54,232 bases of DNA from the NCBI GenBank assembly GCA_024763275.1, contig JANTFT010000010.1, forward strand, positions 1 to 54,232. Direction: 5' to 3'. Shown here piece after piece: positions 45,042 to 54,190 of the stretch. A program made the translations under genes and the position numbers. The notes under the pieces were generated by a model. That model was not told the origin of the DNA. It worked only from the letters and a program-made list of their open reading frames with translations, and ran no database searches. Position 1 is the first letter of the stretch. Each line of letters starts with the position of its first letter. Origin of the DNA: Anaerolineales bacterium (lineage in GTDB: Bacteria > Chloroflexota > Anaerolineae > Anaerolineales > UBA11858).

Positions 45042-46247
45042 GTGGATTTTGGTTTGTCTCAAGAGCACCAGATGGTGCAGCGGATGGTCCGGGATTTCGC
45101 GGTCAAAGAAGTCCTCCCTACCATAGCGGAGCAGGACCGGGCCGGAGGAATGGCCCCCTTTGTCCTGCCCAGGTTGGCGGAACTGGGCATTCTGGGCATC
45201 ACCCTTCCCGTAAAATACGGGGGCCAGGGAATGGATTACATTTCACTGGGGCTGGCATGTGAAGAGCTGGAAGCGGTAGACACCTCCCTGCGGGTGGTCC
45301 TGTCCGTTCACAACGGCCTCTCCTGTCTGACCATCCTACAGTGGGGAACTGAAGCGCAGAAAGAGAAATACCTGGTGCCCCTGGCCAACGGAGAGCTGGT
45401 TGGCTGTGGAGCATTCACTGAACCCGGGGCCGGCTCGGACTTTGCTCACATCCAGGCAACCGGGAAAAAAGACGGAGGGGACTACCTGATCAACGGGGAG
45501 AAGATGTGGATCTCCCTGGCATCGCTGGCAGACCTGGCCGTTGTCACCGTCCGCACTGACCAGCAAGCCCGGCCCGCCTACCGGGGTCTGTCAACCTTCC
45601 TGGTAGAACTGGATTCTCCCGGGATCACCCGGGGTGATATCCACGGCAAACTGGGTGTCAGGGCCGGCTCAACCGGATGGATCAGCTTTCAGGATGTGCG
45701 AGTGCCTGCTGAGAATATGCTCGGAGAAGAGGGGGAAGGGTTCAAAGTCACCATGTCCGCCTTTGACAGCGGCCGCTATACCGTGGCTGCCGGCGCCACC
45801 GGCCTGATCCGGGCGTCCCTGGAAGCCAGTATAAAATATGCCGAAGAACGCAGTGCTTTCGGGGAAAAGCTCGGCGACCTGCAGCTGATCCAGTCCAAGA
45901 TTTCCCAAATGTCGATCGATTATCAAGCTGCCCGCCTGCTCTATCTGCAAGCGGGCTGGTTGAAAAACCAGGGCCTGCGCAACACCAAAGAAACCTCCGC
46001 TGCCAAGTTATTCGCCACTGAAGCTTCCTTCAAGGCAGCCTCAGAAGCGGTTCAAATCCACGGCGCCTACGGTTTCAGCGATGAATACCCGGTGGAGCGT
46101 TATCTGCGCAATGCCAGAGGCGCCATGATCTACGAAGGCAGCAGTGAGATCCAAACTTTGATCCAGGCTGAATATGCCCTGGAAAGGCGCCGCGACAAGA
46201 AACTGCGCCGGGAATTGCCAGCTTACGACCATGAAACCTGGGTCTGA
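45042..46247 (+). CDS. acyl-CoA dehydrogenase
   Basis: 401 residues from a GTG start that follows AAGGAGATCCG. FAD/substrate signatures are visible: GCGAFTEPGAGSDFAHI, NGEKMWISLASLADLAVV, KLGVRAGSTGWISFQDVRVP and FGEKLGDLQLIQSKISQM. YEGSSEIQTLIQAEYAL near the C-terminus holds the catalytic-base Glu position of short-chain enzymes. It oxidises an acyl-CoA to the enoyl-CoA and passes electrons to the ETF encoded just downstream. Chain length cannot be fixed from sequence. Confidence 0.95.
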   Translation: MDFGLSQEHQMVQRMVRDFAVKEVLPTIAEQDRAGGMAPFVLPRLAELGILGITLPVKYGGQGMDYISLGLACEELEAVDTSLRVVLSVHNGLSCLTILQWGTEAQKEKYLVPLANGELVGCGAFTEPGAGSDFAHIQATGKKDGGDYLINGEKMWISLASLADLAVVTVRTDQQARPAYRGLSTFLVELDSPGITRGDIHGKLGVRAGSTGWISFQDVRVPAENMLGEEGEGFKVTMSAFDSGRYTVAAGATGLIRASLEASIKYAEERSAFGEKLGDLQLIQSKISQMSIDYQAARLLYLQAGWLKNQGLRNTKETSAAKLFATEASFKAASEAVQIHGAYGFSDEYPVERYLRNARGAMIYEGSSEIQTLIQAEYALERRRDKKLRRELPAYDHETWV

Positions 46248-46298
46248 TATCCAGGAGAGGATTTTCGTCCAACAGTTATCAATAAGGAGGGTAAAAGT

Positions 46299-47078
46299 GT
46301 GAAAATTATCGTCTGCGTAAAGCAGGTCCCTGACACAGCAGCCACCATGTCAGTTGATAACGGCGTTATCAGCTGGGGGGATGCACCGCTGATCATCAAC
46401 CCCTGGGATGAGTATGCTGTGGAAGCCGCCCTTAACCTGGTCGCAGATCAGGGAGGAGATGTTACCGCTCTCTGCCTGGGCAAGGAAGGGGAAACCGAAG
46501 CCATCAAGCATGCCCTGGCAATGGGCGCAGATTCAGCAGTGATGGTATCTGATCCAGCCCTGAAGGGAGCCGATAATCTGGCGGTCTCCAAGGTGCTGGC
46601 AGCTGCCATAGATAAGATCGGGGATGCGGACCTGGTGCTTTTCGGGCAGCAGTCGGTCGATACCGATACTGGCCTGCTCCCCATACAGGTAGCCAGGAAT
46701 CTGGGCTGGCCATCCCTGACGCTGGTGTCCAAATTTGAAAGCCTTGATCCCGCAGGGAACAAGATCCAGGTGCTGCGCACCATGGAAGAAGGCGGGCAGG
46801 TGGTTGATAGCTCTCTTCCAGCTGTAGTGAGCATCACCAAGGATTACGGCGAGCCCCGCTACCCCTCATTCATGGGCATTCGCAAAGCATCCAGGGCTGA
46901 ATATCCGGTCTGGAGCCTGGCGGATCTGGGTATCGAACCTCCCTCCGCCGCCGTTAGCTGGCCGGAGGTCAGAGAACCGGAGAGCAAGGAAATTGTCACC
47001 GAGATCATTGAAGGGGACACTCCGGAAGAAAAAGCCAAGAATCTGGTCCAAAAATTGATTGCCGAGAAGGTGCTCTGA
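46299..47078 (+). CDS. etfB: electron transfer flavoprotein beta subunit
   Basis: 259 residues from a GTG with AAGGAGG eight bases upstream. The start KIIVCVKQVPDTA and the central GADSAVMVSD, LVLFGQQSVDTDTGLLPIQVARNLGWPSLTLV and the recognition loop near 185-210 are typical. Its stop overlaps the etfA start (TGATG), giving coupled synthesis of the two ETF subunits. Confidence 0.96.
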   Translation: MKIIVCVKQVPDTAATMSVDNGVISWGDAPLIINPWDEYAVEAALNLVADQGGDVTALCLGKEGETEAIKHALAMGADSAVMVSDPALKGADNLAVSKVLAAAIDKIGDADLVLFGQQSVDTDTGLLPIQVARNLGWPSLTLVSKFESLDPAGNKIQVLRTMEEGGQVVDSSLPAVVSITKDYGEPRYPSFMGIRKASRAEYPVWSLADLGIEPPSAAVSWPEVREPESKEIVTEIIEGDTPEEKAKNLVQKLIAEKVL

Positions 47079-48121
47079 TGACAAAAAAAATACTTGCCTA
47101 TATAGATCATTTTCACGGAAAGGTTCAGCCCGCGTCCTGGGAATGCCTGGGGGTGGCAGCAGCCATGGCAGGGGATACCGGCGGGGAAGCAGCTGCCCTG
47201 GTCCTGGGCGAAGGGGTCAAGGAGCTGGCGGAAAGCGCCTTTCAGTATGGCGCTGATCAGGTCTTCCTGGGAGATGATCCCATTCTGAAGGATTTCCGCC
47301 CCGAGCCGCTGGCGGACATGGTCAAAAAAGCCGCTGAAGAATACCAGCCTGATGTGATCCTCTTTCCCACCACGACCCGCGCGAGAACCCTGGCCGGCAT
47401 GGCGTCGGTGGATCTGGACAGCGGGGTGATGGTGGATGTGATCGCCCTGGACTGGAGCGGTGATGAGATCGTGGCCACCCGGCCGATCTACGCTGGAAAG
47501 CTGCTGGCCAAGCTGGTCTGCAGCAGCACGCCCCAGATCATCACAATCAGGACCCGGGCGTTTGATAAACCGGAACCGGACCCAGCTCGCTCCGGTACGA
47601 TTACCACATTGGAGGTAGGGCTGGATTCCGGGGAAGTGCCAACCAGCATCGCTTCCATACAGGAAAAGGAAGCAGGGGTCAGCCTCACCGATGCCAGCAT
47701 TATCGTATCCGGCGGGCGGGGTGTGGCCTTGAATCCCAATCTGGAAGCTCCGGTCGACCTTGACGAGGAGGCGGCCGAAATCTGGAAAGCGCAGCAGGGC
47801 TTTGCGCTGGTCAAGGAGCTGGCTGATGTGCTGGGCGCAGCGGTTGGAGCCAGCCGGGCTGCGGTGGATGCTGGCTATATTGAGTATGACCACCAGGTCG
47901 GGCAGACTGGAAAAGTGGTTACCCCTGATCTGTACGTGGCTTGTGGAATTTCCGGCGCCATCCAGCACCTGGCAGGCATGCGCAGCAGCAAGGTGATCGT
48001 GGCCATCAACAAGGATCCTGATGCGCCTATCTTTAATTTCGCGCGGTTTGGGGTGGTGGGGGACATGCACGCCATACTGCCACCGCTGACAGCGGAGCTG
48101 AAGGCATATCTGAAAAGTTAA
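47078..48121 (+). CDS. etfA: electron transfer flavoprotein alpha subunit
   Basis: 347 residues. The N-terminal domain starts [23 protein letters not shown]. The C-terminal FAD-binding domain carries [56 protein letters not shown] and [20 protein letters not shown], all classic. The ETF accepts electrons from the acyl-CoA dehydrogenase. The operon ends at a perfect palindrome two bases beyond the stop region. The ETF-quinone oxidoreductase is not in the window. Confidence 0.96.
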   Translation: MTKKILAYIDHFHGKVQPASWECLGVAAAMAGDTGGEAAALVLGEGVKELAESAFQYGADQVFLGDDPILKDFRPEPLADMVKKAAEEYQPDVILFPTTTRARTLAGMASVDLDSGVMVDVIALDWSGDEIVATRPIYAGKLLAKLVCSSTPQIITIRTRAFDKPEPDPARSGTITTLEVGLDSGEVPTSIASIQEKEAGVSLTDASIIVSGGRGVALNPNLEAPVDLDEEAAEIWKAQQGFALVKELADVLGAAVGASRAAVDAGYIEYDHQVGQTGKVVTPDLYVACGISGAIQHLAGMRSSKVIVAINKDPDAPIFNFARFGVVGDMHAILPPLTAELKAYLKS

Positions 48122-48163
48122 TAAATAGGGACCGGGTCCCTTAAGGGACCCGGTCCCTATTTA
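48122..48163. repeat. 42-base perfect palindrome, GGGACCGGGTCCC family, between convergent genes
   Basis: TAAATA, GGGACCGGGTCCC, TTAA, GGGACCCGGTCCC, TATTTA forms a perfect palindrome centred between 48142 and 48143. Each 13-base arm is itself palindromic around its middle base, so one large or two small hairpins can form. The flanking A/T runs make it usable as a terminator for both etfA and the transporter gene. Confidence 0.85.
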
Positions 48164-48169
48164 AAGTAA

Positions 48170-50554
48170 TCAGTTGCTGCGAGCAGGCATCATCAGCACG
48201 CAGCGGTCAGTATTACCTACCACTCGTTCGGAATCAGCACCCATCATCATCCGGTCAAACCCACCCCGGCCATTGGAAGTCAGCAGAATCAGGTCGTAAT
48301 CTCCTTCCTCGGCAGTTTCCACTATGGTGGTCGCCGGGCGGGATCCCTTGACCAGGATATTTGTTTTCACCCCATCCTTTTCGAGGGCGCGGGCAACTGC
48401 CTCCAGGAAATTGGTCATCTGGGCTTCCGCCTCTGCGCGCAGCTCTTCGATCACAGCCGCCGGTGCCCGGTAGTTCTCTGTTTCAGGGATCTGGGGTACG
48501 CTCAACAGAGTGATCTCACTTCCATAAGCCTGCGCCAGAGCTCTGGCATAAGGCAGCACCTTTTCTGAAGCGATCGATCCGTCCAACGCCACCAGCATCT
48601 TTTCAGGTTTGCGGCCTAGGTCCTTGGGCTGATCTCCCTGCACCAGGTAGACAGGAATATTCAGGCGCATCATCAACTTGGAGGAAACTCCCCCGCTCAT
48701 CCAGTGCTTTACCCCTGATTTTCCGCGGGTGGTGGTAACCACCAGATCTATCCCGGCAGATTTCACAAAAGTCTGGGTAACTTCCGCGATAGATCCGATC
48801 CTGACAGCTTTATCGGCTTTATAGCCTTCGGCTGTCAGTTGTTCGATCAAGCTGTCGAGGTATTTTTCCCGGGCGGCTATATCCGCATGGAACTGTTCCT
48901 GAGGGCCGTGAGAGTATGATTTTACCCCTGAGAGCAGAGTCATGGAGGCCCCGGTTGCCTGGCAAATGCGTTTGGCAGCTGGCAGGGCCTGGGCGGCATA
49001 CACCGATCCATCCAGCAGAACAGCAATTTTCTTGATGGTGACATGCTTGTTGCGCCAGTTGCTGCGCTCAATTGGCTCTGGTTCCCAGGTGATTTCCCTG
49101 GTAGCAACCGGTTTGCCAGCGGATGCAGCAGCAGGGGCCATTTGACCAAACCCAAAACCTGCCAGCAGCGCCATATCCAAGCCACCCAGGTAATCCAGAA
49201 CAGGATCCGGTTCCCCCAAACGGGTCCGTGTTAGGCTGAACCCAACATACAGAACGGGGATGAAGAGCAGGTATGTCCAGGCGCCTTCTGTAAATCGCTC
49301 CTCGAAGATAATCGCTGTCGCGCCGGTAGTCAGAGCAGCCGCAATTGCTGTTCCCGGGATCAGAAATACCCGCTTGAGAGCAAAATTTTCCCGCATCTGA
49401 CGGATCAGTCTCTTGGTGACTGCCCAGCCTGTCATACTTAACAGAATGAACACACCCGCAGCGTATACTGCCAGGTAGGTCTCTTCATTTGTGCCGAAAA
49501 ACAGGAAGGCAATGCTGACAATGGCAACTTCCAGCCAGACTGGTTTATCTGCCACGTCAAACTGATTCTGCTGGCCGAAGTTGGGCGGAATATAATTGCG
49601 CTTCTTTAACCCCAGAGCGAGGTTCTGTAAGCCCTGGGCGCTGGCGGCTGAGGCTGACATCAAAACCGCGATGCCCACAATGGTACCGAGGTACGGCAGC
49701 GGGGAGGGTAGAAGCACATCCATCGTCTGGGTGAAGACCGATACACCAGGGTTGGTCGGGTCGGACACATCCAGAATGACCGGACCGACAAGCAGCATGG
49801 TGGCCGCGGTGGTGCCCATGATTATCAGCAGGCTGTTAAAAGCCAGGCGGCTGCGCATTTCATCCGTCCCATCATAAGCCGCTACCAGATTTGCGAACAC
49901 TTCGATGCCGGTCATTACTGCCAGGATGCGCACATAACCGGCCAGGGTGTAGTGGAAATATTCTCCCTGAAACGCCTCCAATCTGAAATCAGGCAGATGG
50001 AAACCCCGCTGCCAGAGAGTAGCGCCGATCATTACCCACAGCAGAACCAGCACTCCTCCGGTTGCCGGTCCGAAAGTACGGGCAGCTACCTTGGGACCCC
50101 GATTCACCATCCATCCTGTTAATACGCTCAAAGCGATGGCGACAAAAGTGCGGTACTCCACACCAAAGATGCTCTGATTAAGAAAAGGCAGCCGGTCAGC
50201 GATAAAGGTCACCATGGCAGACATGCTGACCAGAAAGGTCAGGGTGTATTCAATAAAGGTGATAGCCGCATTGATCTTTACCGCCCAGCTTCCGAATTCT
50301 TCCTCACTCAAACCGCTGCCGCCGCTTCCATCCGTGACCCAGCGCATGACCAGGCGGTACATCGCGGAAACCACAGTGATGGTGAGAATGACCAGCCAGA
50401 CTGAAGCGCCGAAGGTGATCCGGGCTACACCGGCAACCACTATCAGCTTCAGGAAGGGCCCGAACACATACAAGGGGGAGGTGGCGGGATCGCCGCCGCC
50501 TGCCAGGGCGCCTTCAAAGGCATTGTTGAGCTTGTTCGATACTTTAACAGACAT
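48170..50554 (-). CDS. APC-superfamily transporter fused to two universal-stress-protein domains
   Basis: 794 residues. About 12 helices fill residues 1-470, with ILAVMTGIEVFANLVAAYDG and SASAASAQGLQNLALGLKKRNYIP reminiscent of KimA-like K+ importers and other APC permeases. Two cytosolic UspA domains follow: about 512-645 (KKIAVLLDGSVYAAQALPAAKRI, then VVTTTRGKSGVKHWMSGGVSSKLM) and about 655-790 (KMLVALDGSIASEKVLPYARAL, then LILLTSNGRGGFDRMMMGADSERVV). The second keeps a G-x-G-type nucleotide loop. The start has no close Shine-Dalgarno. Potassium transport is a guess; an amino-acid substrate is equally possible. Confidence 0.85.
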   Translation of the reverse strand: MSVKVSNKLNNAFEGALAGGGDPATSPLYVFGPFLKLIVVAGVARITFGASVWLVILTITVVSAMYRLVMRWVTDGSGGSGLSEEEFGSWAVKINAAITFIEYTLTFLVSMSAMVTFIADRLPFLNQSIFGVEYRTFVAIALSVLTGWMVNRGPKVAARTFGPATGGVLVLLWVMIGATLWQRGFHLPDFRLEAFQGEYFHYTLAGYVRILAVMTGIEVFANLVAAYDGTDEMRSRLAFNSLLIIMGTTAATMLLVGPVILDVSDPTNPGVSVFTQTMDVLLPSPLPYLGTIVGIAVLMSASAASAQGLQNLALGLKKRNYIPPNFGQQNQFDVADKPVWLEVAIVSIAFLFFGTNEETYLAVYAAGVFILLSMTGWAVTKRLIRQMRENFALKRVFLIPGTAIAAALTTGATAIIFEERFTEGAWTYLLFIPVLYVGFSLTRTRLGEPDPVLDYLGGLDMALLAGFGFGQMAPAAASAGKPVATREITWEPEPIERSNWRNKHVTIKKIAVLLDGSVYAAQALPAAKRICQATGASMTLLSGVKSYSHGPQEQFHADIAAREKYLDSLIEQLTAEGYKADKAVRIGSIAEVTQTFVKSAGIDLVVTTTRGKSGVKHWMSGGVSSKLMMRLNIPVYLVQGDQPKDLGRKPEKMLVALDGSIASEKVLPYARALAQAYGSEITLLSVPQIPETENYRAPAAVIEELRAEAEAQMTNFLEAVARALEKDGVKTNILVKGSRPATTIVETAEEGDYDLILLTSNGRGGFDRMMMGADSERVVGNTDRCVLMMPARSN

Positions 50555-50693
50555 AATCTTTTTTCATCGCCTTCCCTGAAAACAACCACCCGGAAGCAAC
50601 TCTTATCTACCAATCAGATCACTCTGATATTTGCCCTACAAAACTAACACTTACTAACGATAATGAGATAACCCGGCTTGCGGTAAACATTAT

Positions 50694-50722
50694 AAAAAAA
50701 TAGCAAGGGAATACCCTGCTAT
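50694..50722 (-). terminator. leftward intrinsic terminator upstream of the APC-USP gene
   Basis: On the minus strand a stem of ATAGCA and GGG with CCC and TGCTAT (one bulge, 4-base loop) is followed by seven T residues. It lies 140 bases before the transporter start, with no minus-strand gene on its right, so it may be a leader attenuator. Confidence 0.65.
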
Positions 50723-50742
50723 CCATTTTGGCTGGCAGACTA

Positions 50743-50752
50743 TATAATTATA
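50743..50752. promoter_or_regulatory. overlapping divergent -10 boxes
   Basis: TATAATTATA reads TATAAT on both strands. Rightward it would serve the aminotransferase at 50794; leftward it would start an RNA that meets the terminator at 50722-50694 within about 50 bases. A separate inverted repeat ATCAGA/TCTGAT lies at 50613-50628. Confidence 0.4.
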
Positions 50753-50793
50753 CCGTACTAAATTACCCCCTCCAATACCACCCGGATGTCGCC

Positions 50794-51954
50794 ATGAATG
50801 CATTACGTCCTTTGTTTGCACTCGACCCCGAGGTCACTTTCCTGAATCACGGCTCTTTCGGCGCCACGCCACGGGAAGTGCTGGATGACTACCAGGAGTG
50901 GCAGCGCCGTCTGGAAACCCAGCCAGTCCAGTTTCTGGTAAGAGAAAGCCTGGAGAATTTCCGCACTGCTCGCAGAACACTGGCAGACTATCTCGGAACT
51001 ACAGCGGATGATCTGGTATTCATACCCAATGCCACTTTTGGAGTGAATGTGGTAGCACGATCCTTTGATTTCCAGCCCGGTGATGAGGTACTGACCAGCA
51101 ATCAGGAATACGGCGCCTGTGAAAATGTCTGGCACTTCCTGAGCCAAAAGACCGGCCTCAAGTTGGTCAGTCAAAATATCCCCCTGCCGCTCCCTGCCGA
51201 GGACGAGATTGTTGAGATGCTCTGGGCAGGGGTGAGCGAACGAACCCGGCTGATCTTCCTGAGCCACATCACCTCCCCCACTGCGGTGCGCCTGCCAGTG
51301 GAGAAAGTCATCCAGCGAGCCCGGGAAGCTGGCATCCCGGTGCTGGTAGACGGAGCTCACGCACCGGGTCAGATCAAGCTGGATCTATCAAAAATGGGCG
51401 CGGACTTCTACACAGGAAACTGCCATAAATGGATGATGGCTCCCAAAGGGTCAGCCTTCCTGCACATTCGGCCAGAGTACCAGGATTTCATCCAACCCCT
51501 GGTGGTCAGCTGGGGCTGGGGAGAGAACTGCCCCTATCCCAGCGATAACCGGCTGCAGGCGATCCTGGAGTGGTGGGGCACCAAAGACCCTGCGGCTTAC
51601 TTCAGCGTTCCGGCAGCTATCCGCTTTCAAGAAAAACACCATTGGGACGATGTGCGAGCTACCTGCCAGGCAATGCTGGCGGAAACTCTCTCAAAGATCC
51701 AGGCGCTGACCGGGCTTCCCTCCCCCTACGGAGAGATAAAGAACGGTTTTGTTCAGGTCGGGGGAGCCCTGCTGCCGCCAGACTGCCAGCCGGAAGGGCT
51801 CCAGGTCTGGCTGTACGAGAAATACCAGATCGAAATACCCGTGATCCAGTGGCAGGACCGGTGGCTGATCCGGCCTTCGGTGCAGGGTTACAACACCCAG
51901 GAGGACCTGGATTTGCTGCTGGAAGCTTTAGAGGAATATTTCCGGCAGCTCTAA
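50794..51954 (+). CDS. class V aminotransferase, isopenicillin-N epimerase-like
   Basis: 386 residues from the ATG at 50794 (MNALRPLFALDP), where similarity-like sequence begins; a longer frame to 50728 would start inside the promoter. FLNHGSFGATPREVLDDY is typical of the CefD-like group. PVLVDGAHAPGQIKLDLSKMGADFYTGNCHKWMMAPKGSAFL holds the PLP Asp and Schiff-base Lys. Substrate is unknown; relatives act as amino-acid epimerases, lyases or desulfurases. No beta-lactam genes are nearby and no clear Shine-Dalgarno is seen. Confidence 0.88.
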   Translation: MNALRPLFALDPEVTFLNHGSFGATPREVLDDYQEWQRRLETQPVQFLVRESLENFRTARRTLADYLGTTADDLVFIPNATFGVNVVARSFDFQPGDEVLTSNQEYGACENVWHFLSQKTGLKLVSQNIPLPLPAEDEIVEMLWAGVSERTRLIFLSHITSPTAVRLPVEKVIQRAREAGIPVLVDGAHAPGQIKLDLSKMGADFYTGNCHKWMMAPKGSAFLHIRPEYQDFIQPLVVSWGWGENCPYPSDNRLQAILEWWGTKDPAAYFSVPAAIRFQEKHHWDDVRATCQAMLAETLSKIQALTGLPSPYGEIKNGFVQVGGALLPPDCQPEGLQVWLYEKYQIEIPVIQWQDRWLIRPSVQGYNTQEDLDLLLEALEEYFRQL

Positions 51955-52041
51955 GTCGTTCTGTTTTGTGAAAAGCGTCAGTTGGTCACGCCGGCCTGGC
52001 AACTAAGGGGAAAACTTTCAGGGTAAACAGCTTCAAAAAAA

Positions 52042-52455
52042 CTAGGTTCCCGGGAGCTGGTAAAGCTCCAGCAGCACACCTCCGGCAGCTTTGGGGTGGA
52101 TAAACGCCAGCTGGCGGCCATCTTCCATCTGGATGGGCTCCTCATCGATCAGGCGGACTCCCTTCACTTTGAGCTCAGCCAGCTTGGCTCCGATATCCTC
52201 CACCTCAATGCAGATGTGGTGCAGACCCGGGCCGCGCTTGGCAAGGAACTTTGCCAGCCCGGAATTCTCTGTGATCGGTTGGACCAGCTCAATTTCGCTA
52301 TCCCCCAGAGGCAGGAAGGCGATCTTGACATTCATACCTGATACTGTTTCCACACGGTCAAGGGTCAACCCCAACCGCTCTTGCCAGAAACCCAGGGCTT
52401 CTTCCAGATCAGGCACCAGTACAGCAACATGGTCAAGGCGTTTGAGGTCTGTCAT
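52042..52455 (-). CDS. mce: methylmalonyl-CoA epimerase
   Basis: 137 residues from the ATG at 52455 (MTDLKRLDHVAVLVPDLEEAL); an upstream in-frame start would run through the repeat at 52498. The glyoxalase/VOC metal ligands are visible in DHVAVLV, GPGLHHICIEVED and GVLLELYQ. It interconverts the 2R and 2S forms of methylmalonyl-CoA for the mutase encoded just upstream. A TATAAT six bases before the ATG suggests its own leaderless start. Confidence 0.93.
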   Translation of the reverse strand: MTDLKRLDHVAVLVPDLEEALGFWQERLGLTLDRVETVSGMNVKIAFLPLGDSEIELVQPITENSGLAKFLAKRGPGLHHICIEVEDIGAKLAELKVKGVRLIDEEPIQMEDGRQLAFIHPKAAGGVLLELYQLPGT

Positions 52456-52461
52456 AGGATA

Positions 52462-52467
52462 ATTATA
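52462..52467 (-). promoter_or_regulatory. TATAAT box 6 bases before mce
   Basis: TATAAT, then TATCCT, then ATG on the minus strand, with no Shine-Dalgarno. TTGAAA lies 20 bases upstream of the box, which is wide for a -35. Confidence 0.45.
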
Positions 52468-52497
52468 ATTCAGTGAGCCATCAAGTATTTCAAACAA

Positions 52498-52510
52498 GGG
52501 ACCCGGTCCC
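52498..52510. repeat. single-arm copy of the GGGACCGGGTCCC repeat
   Basis: GGGACCCGGTCCC, the reverse complement of the 13-mer, lies five bases beyond the mutase stop (52516) and upstream of mce. Confidence 0.7.
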
Positions 52511-52515
52511 ATTCA

Positions 52516-54168
52516 TTAAAACTGTCCAGCTGGCCGGTATTCTCCCCAAACTTCGCGTAAAGCGGTGGTGATCTCCCCCAGGGTCAGGCCGCCCAGCACA
52601 CATTCCACTAGCAGGGGCATGAGGTTGTCGCTGCCAGCTGCCGCCGCTTTAAGGCGAGCAGTCAGCTTATCCACTTGAGCTTGATCGCGGTTCGACCGCA
52701 GGTGGGCCAGGCGCTCCACCTGGGCTTTCTCAATCGCCGGATCCACTGTTAGCAAATTCAGAGAATGGTCCTCCTCCATCTGATAGATGTTAACGCCTAC
52801 CTGATGAGCTTCTCCCCTTTCCAGGGCCAGCTGCTGGCGGTAGGCAGCTTCCTGGATTTCTCCCTGGATGTAACCGTTCTCGATCGCCGTCAGAGCGCCG
52901 CCCTGGCGGTCGATTTTCAGCAGATATTCGCGGACCCGTGCTTCGATTTCATCGGTAAGTTCTTCCACCAGATAAGAGCCCCCCAGGGGATCGACCGTGT
53001 TGGCCACCCCTGACTCTTCGGCCAGGATCTGCTGGGTGCGCAGGGCGATCTGGACCGCGTCTTCTGATGGCAGGCTGAGGGCCTCATCCATGCTGTTGGT
53101 ATGCAGTGACTGCGTACCTCCCAGCACTGCCGCCAGAGCTTGCAGGGCTACCCGGACAACGTTGTTATGTGGCTGCTGGGCGGTCAGTGTACTGCCGCCA
53201 GTCTGGGTGTGAAAGCGCAGTTTCAACGCATCAGGATGACTGGCTCCAAAGCGCTCTTTCATGATCGAAGCCCACAGCCGCCGGGCAGCCCGGAACTTGG
53301 CTATTTCCTCCAGGAAATCGTTATGGGCATTGAAGAAAAACGACAGCCTGCGCCCAAAGGAGTCCACATCGAGGCCGGCCTGAAGAGCAGCCTCGACATA
53401 AGCAATGCCGTTAGCCAGCGTAAAAGCCACTTCCTGGACCGCGGTTGAGCCAGCCTCGCGGATGTGGTAGCCGGAAATACTGATGGTATTCCAGTGCGGG
53501 ACCTCGGCCTGACAGTACTGGAATAGGTCAGTGATCAAGCGCAGGGAGGGCCGGGGAGGAAAGATGTAGGTGCCGCGGGCAATATATTCCTTGAGAATGT
53601 CATTCTGCACAGTACCGCGCAGCGATTTGGGGTCCACCCCAGCCTTCTTTGCCACAGCGATGTACATGGCCAATAATATGGCAGCCGGGGCGTTGATGGT
53701 CATGCTGGTTGAGACCCGGTCCAGGGGAATCTCATGAAAAAGGACTTCCATATCCCGCAAGGAGGATATCGGCACGCCAACTCTGCCAACCTCGCCAGCT
53801 GCCAGGGGGTGATCGGAGTCATAGCCGATCTGGGTGGGAAGATCAAAAGCAACTGAAAGGCCGGTCTGGCCCTGCTCCAGCAGGTAGCGGTAGCGCCGGT
53901 TGGACTCCTCAGCGCTGGCATAACCGGCATACTGGCGCATGGTCCACAGCCGACCGCGGTGCATAGTAGGATACACTCCCCGGGTGAAAGGCCGCTCGCC
54001 TGGAAAACCCAGCTTATTCAGGTAGTTTTCGTCCCCGCTAGGCCGGGACACCCGCGGAAAGGGGATATCCGAACCCGTGGAAAAGCTGGCTTTGCGCTCA
54101 GGGAATTTCTCCGTCGCCGGTTTTAATACTTCCTCCTGCCATTTTTCGAAGGGATCTCTATCGGTCAT
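52516..54168 (-). CDS. mcmA1: methylmalonyl-CoA mutase large (catalytic) subunit
   Basis: 550 residues, the catalytic TIM-barrel only; the cobalamin-binding domain must be a separate protein not in the window. Signatures include [47 protein letters not shown], the substrate-site [34 protein letters not shown] and [21 protein letters not shown]. It turns 2R-methylmalonyl-CoA into succinyl-CoA. A TATACT box (54190-54185) predicts a 10-base leader with GAGAG before the ATG. The gene is bracketed by copies of the GGGACCGGGTCCC repeat. Confidence 0.96.
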   Translation of the reverse strand: MTDRDPFEKWQEEVLKPATEKFPERKASFSTGSDIPFPRVSRPSGDENYLNKLGFPGERPFTRGVYPTMHRGRLWTMRQYAGYASAEESNRRYRYLLEQGQTGLSVAFDLPTQIGYDSDHPLAAGEVGRVGVPISSLRDMEVLFHEIPLDRVSTSMTINAPAAILLAMYIAVAKKAGVDPKSLRGTVQNDILKEYIARGTYIFPPRPSLRLITDLFQYCQAEVPHWNTISISGYHIREAGSTAVQEVAFTLANGIAYVEAALQAGLDVDSFGRRLSFFFNAHNDFLEEIAKFRAARRLWASIMKERFGASHPDALKLRFHTQTGGSTLTAQQPHNNVVRVALQALAAVLGGTQSLHTNSMDEALSLPSEDAVQIALRTQQILAEESGVANTVDPLGGSYLVEELTDEIEARVREYLLKIDRQGGALTAIENGYIQGEIQEAAYRQQLALERGEAHQVGVNIYQMEEDHSLNLLTVDPAIEKAQVERLAHLRSNRDQAQVDKLTARLKAAAAGSDNLMPLLVECVLGGLTLGEITTALREVWGEYRPAGQF

Positions 54169-54190
54169 ATCGCTCTCGTATTAGAGTATA

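Noticed and set aside
46859..48070. 403-codon open frame antisense to etfB/etfA
   Set aside because: The sense genes are unambiguous; the antisense product is His/Gly/Gln-rich without motifs.
50555..50740. ydaO-type c-di-AMP riboswitch before the APC-USP gene
   Set aside because: None of the conserved ydaO sequence elements are visible in the leader, only a simple terminator hairpin.
50728..51954. Isopenicillin-N epimerase as part of a beta-lactam cluster
   Set aside because: Only the general class V aminotransferase fold is supported, and no synthetase or synthase gene is nearby.
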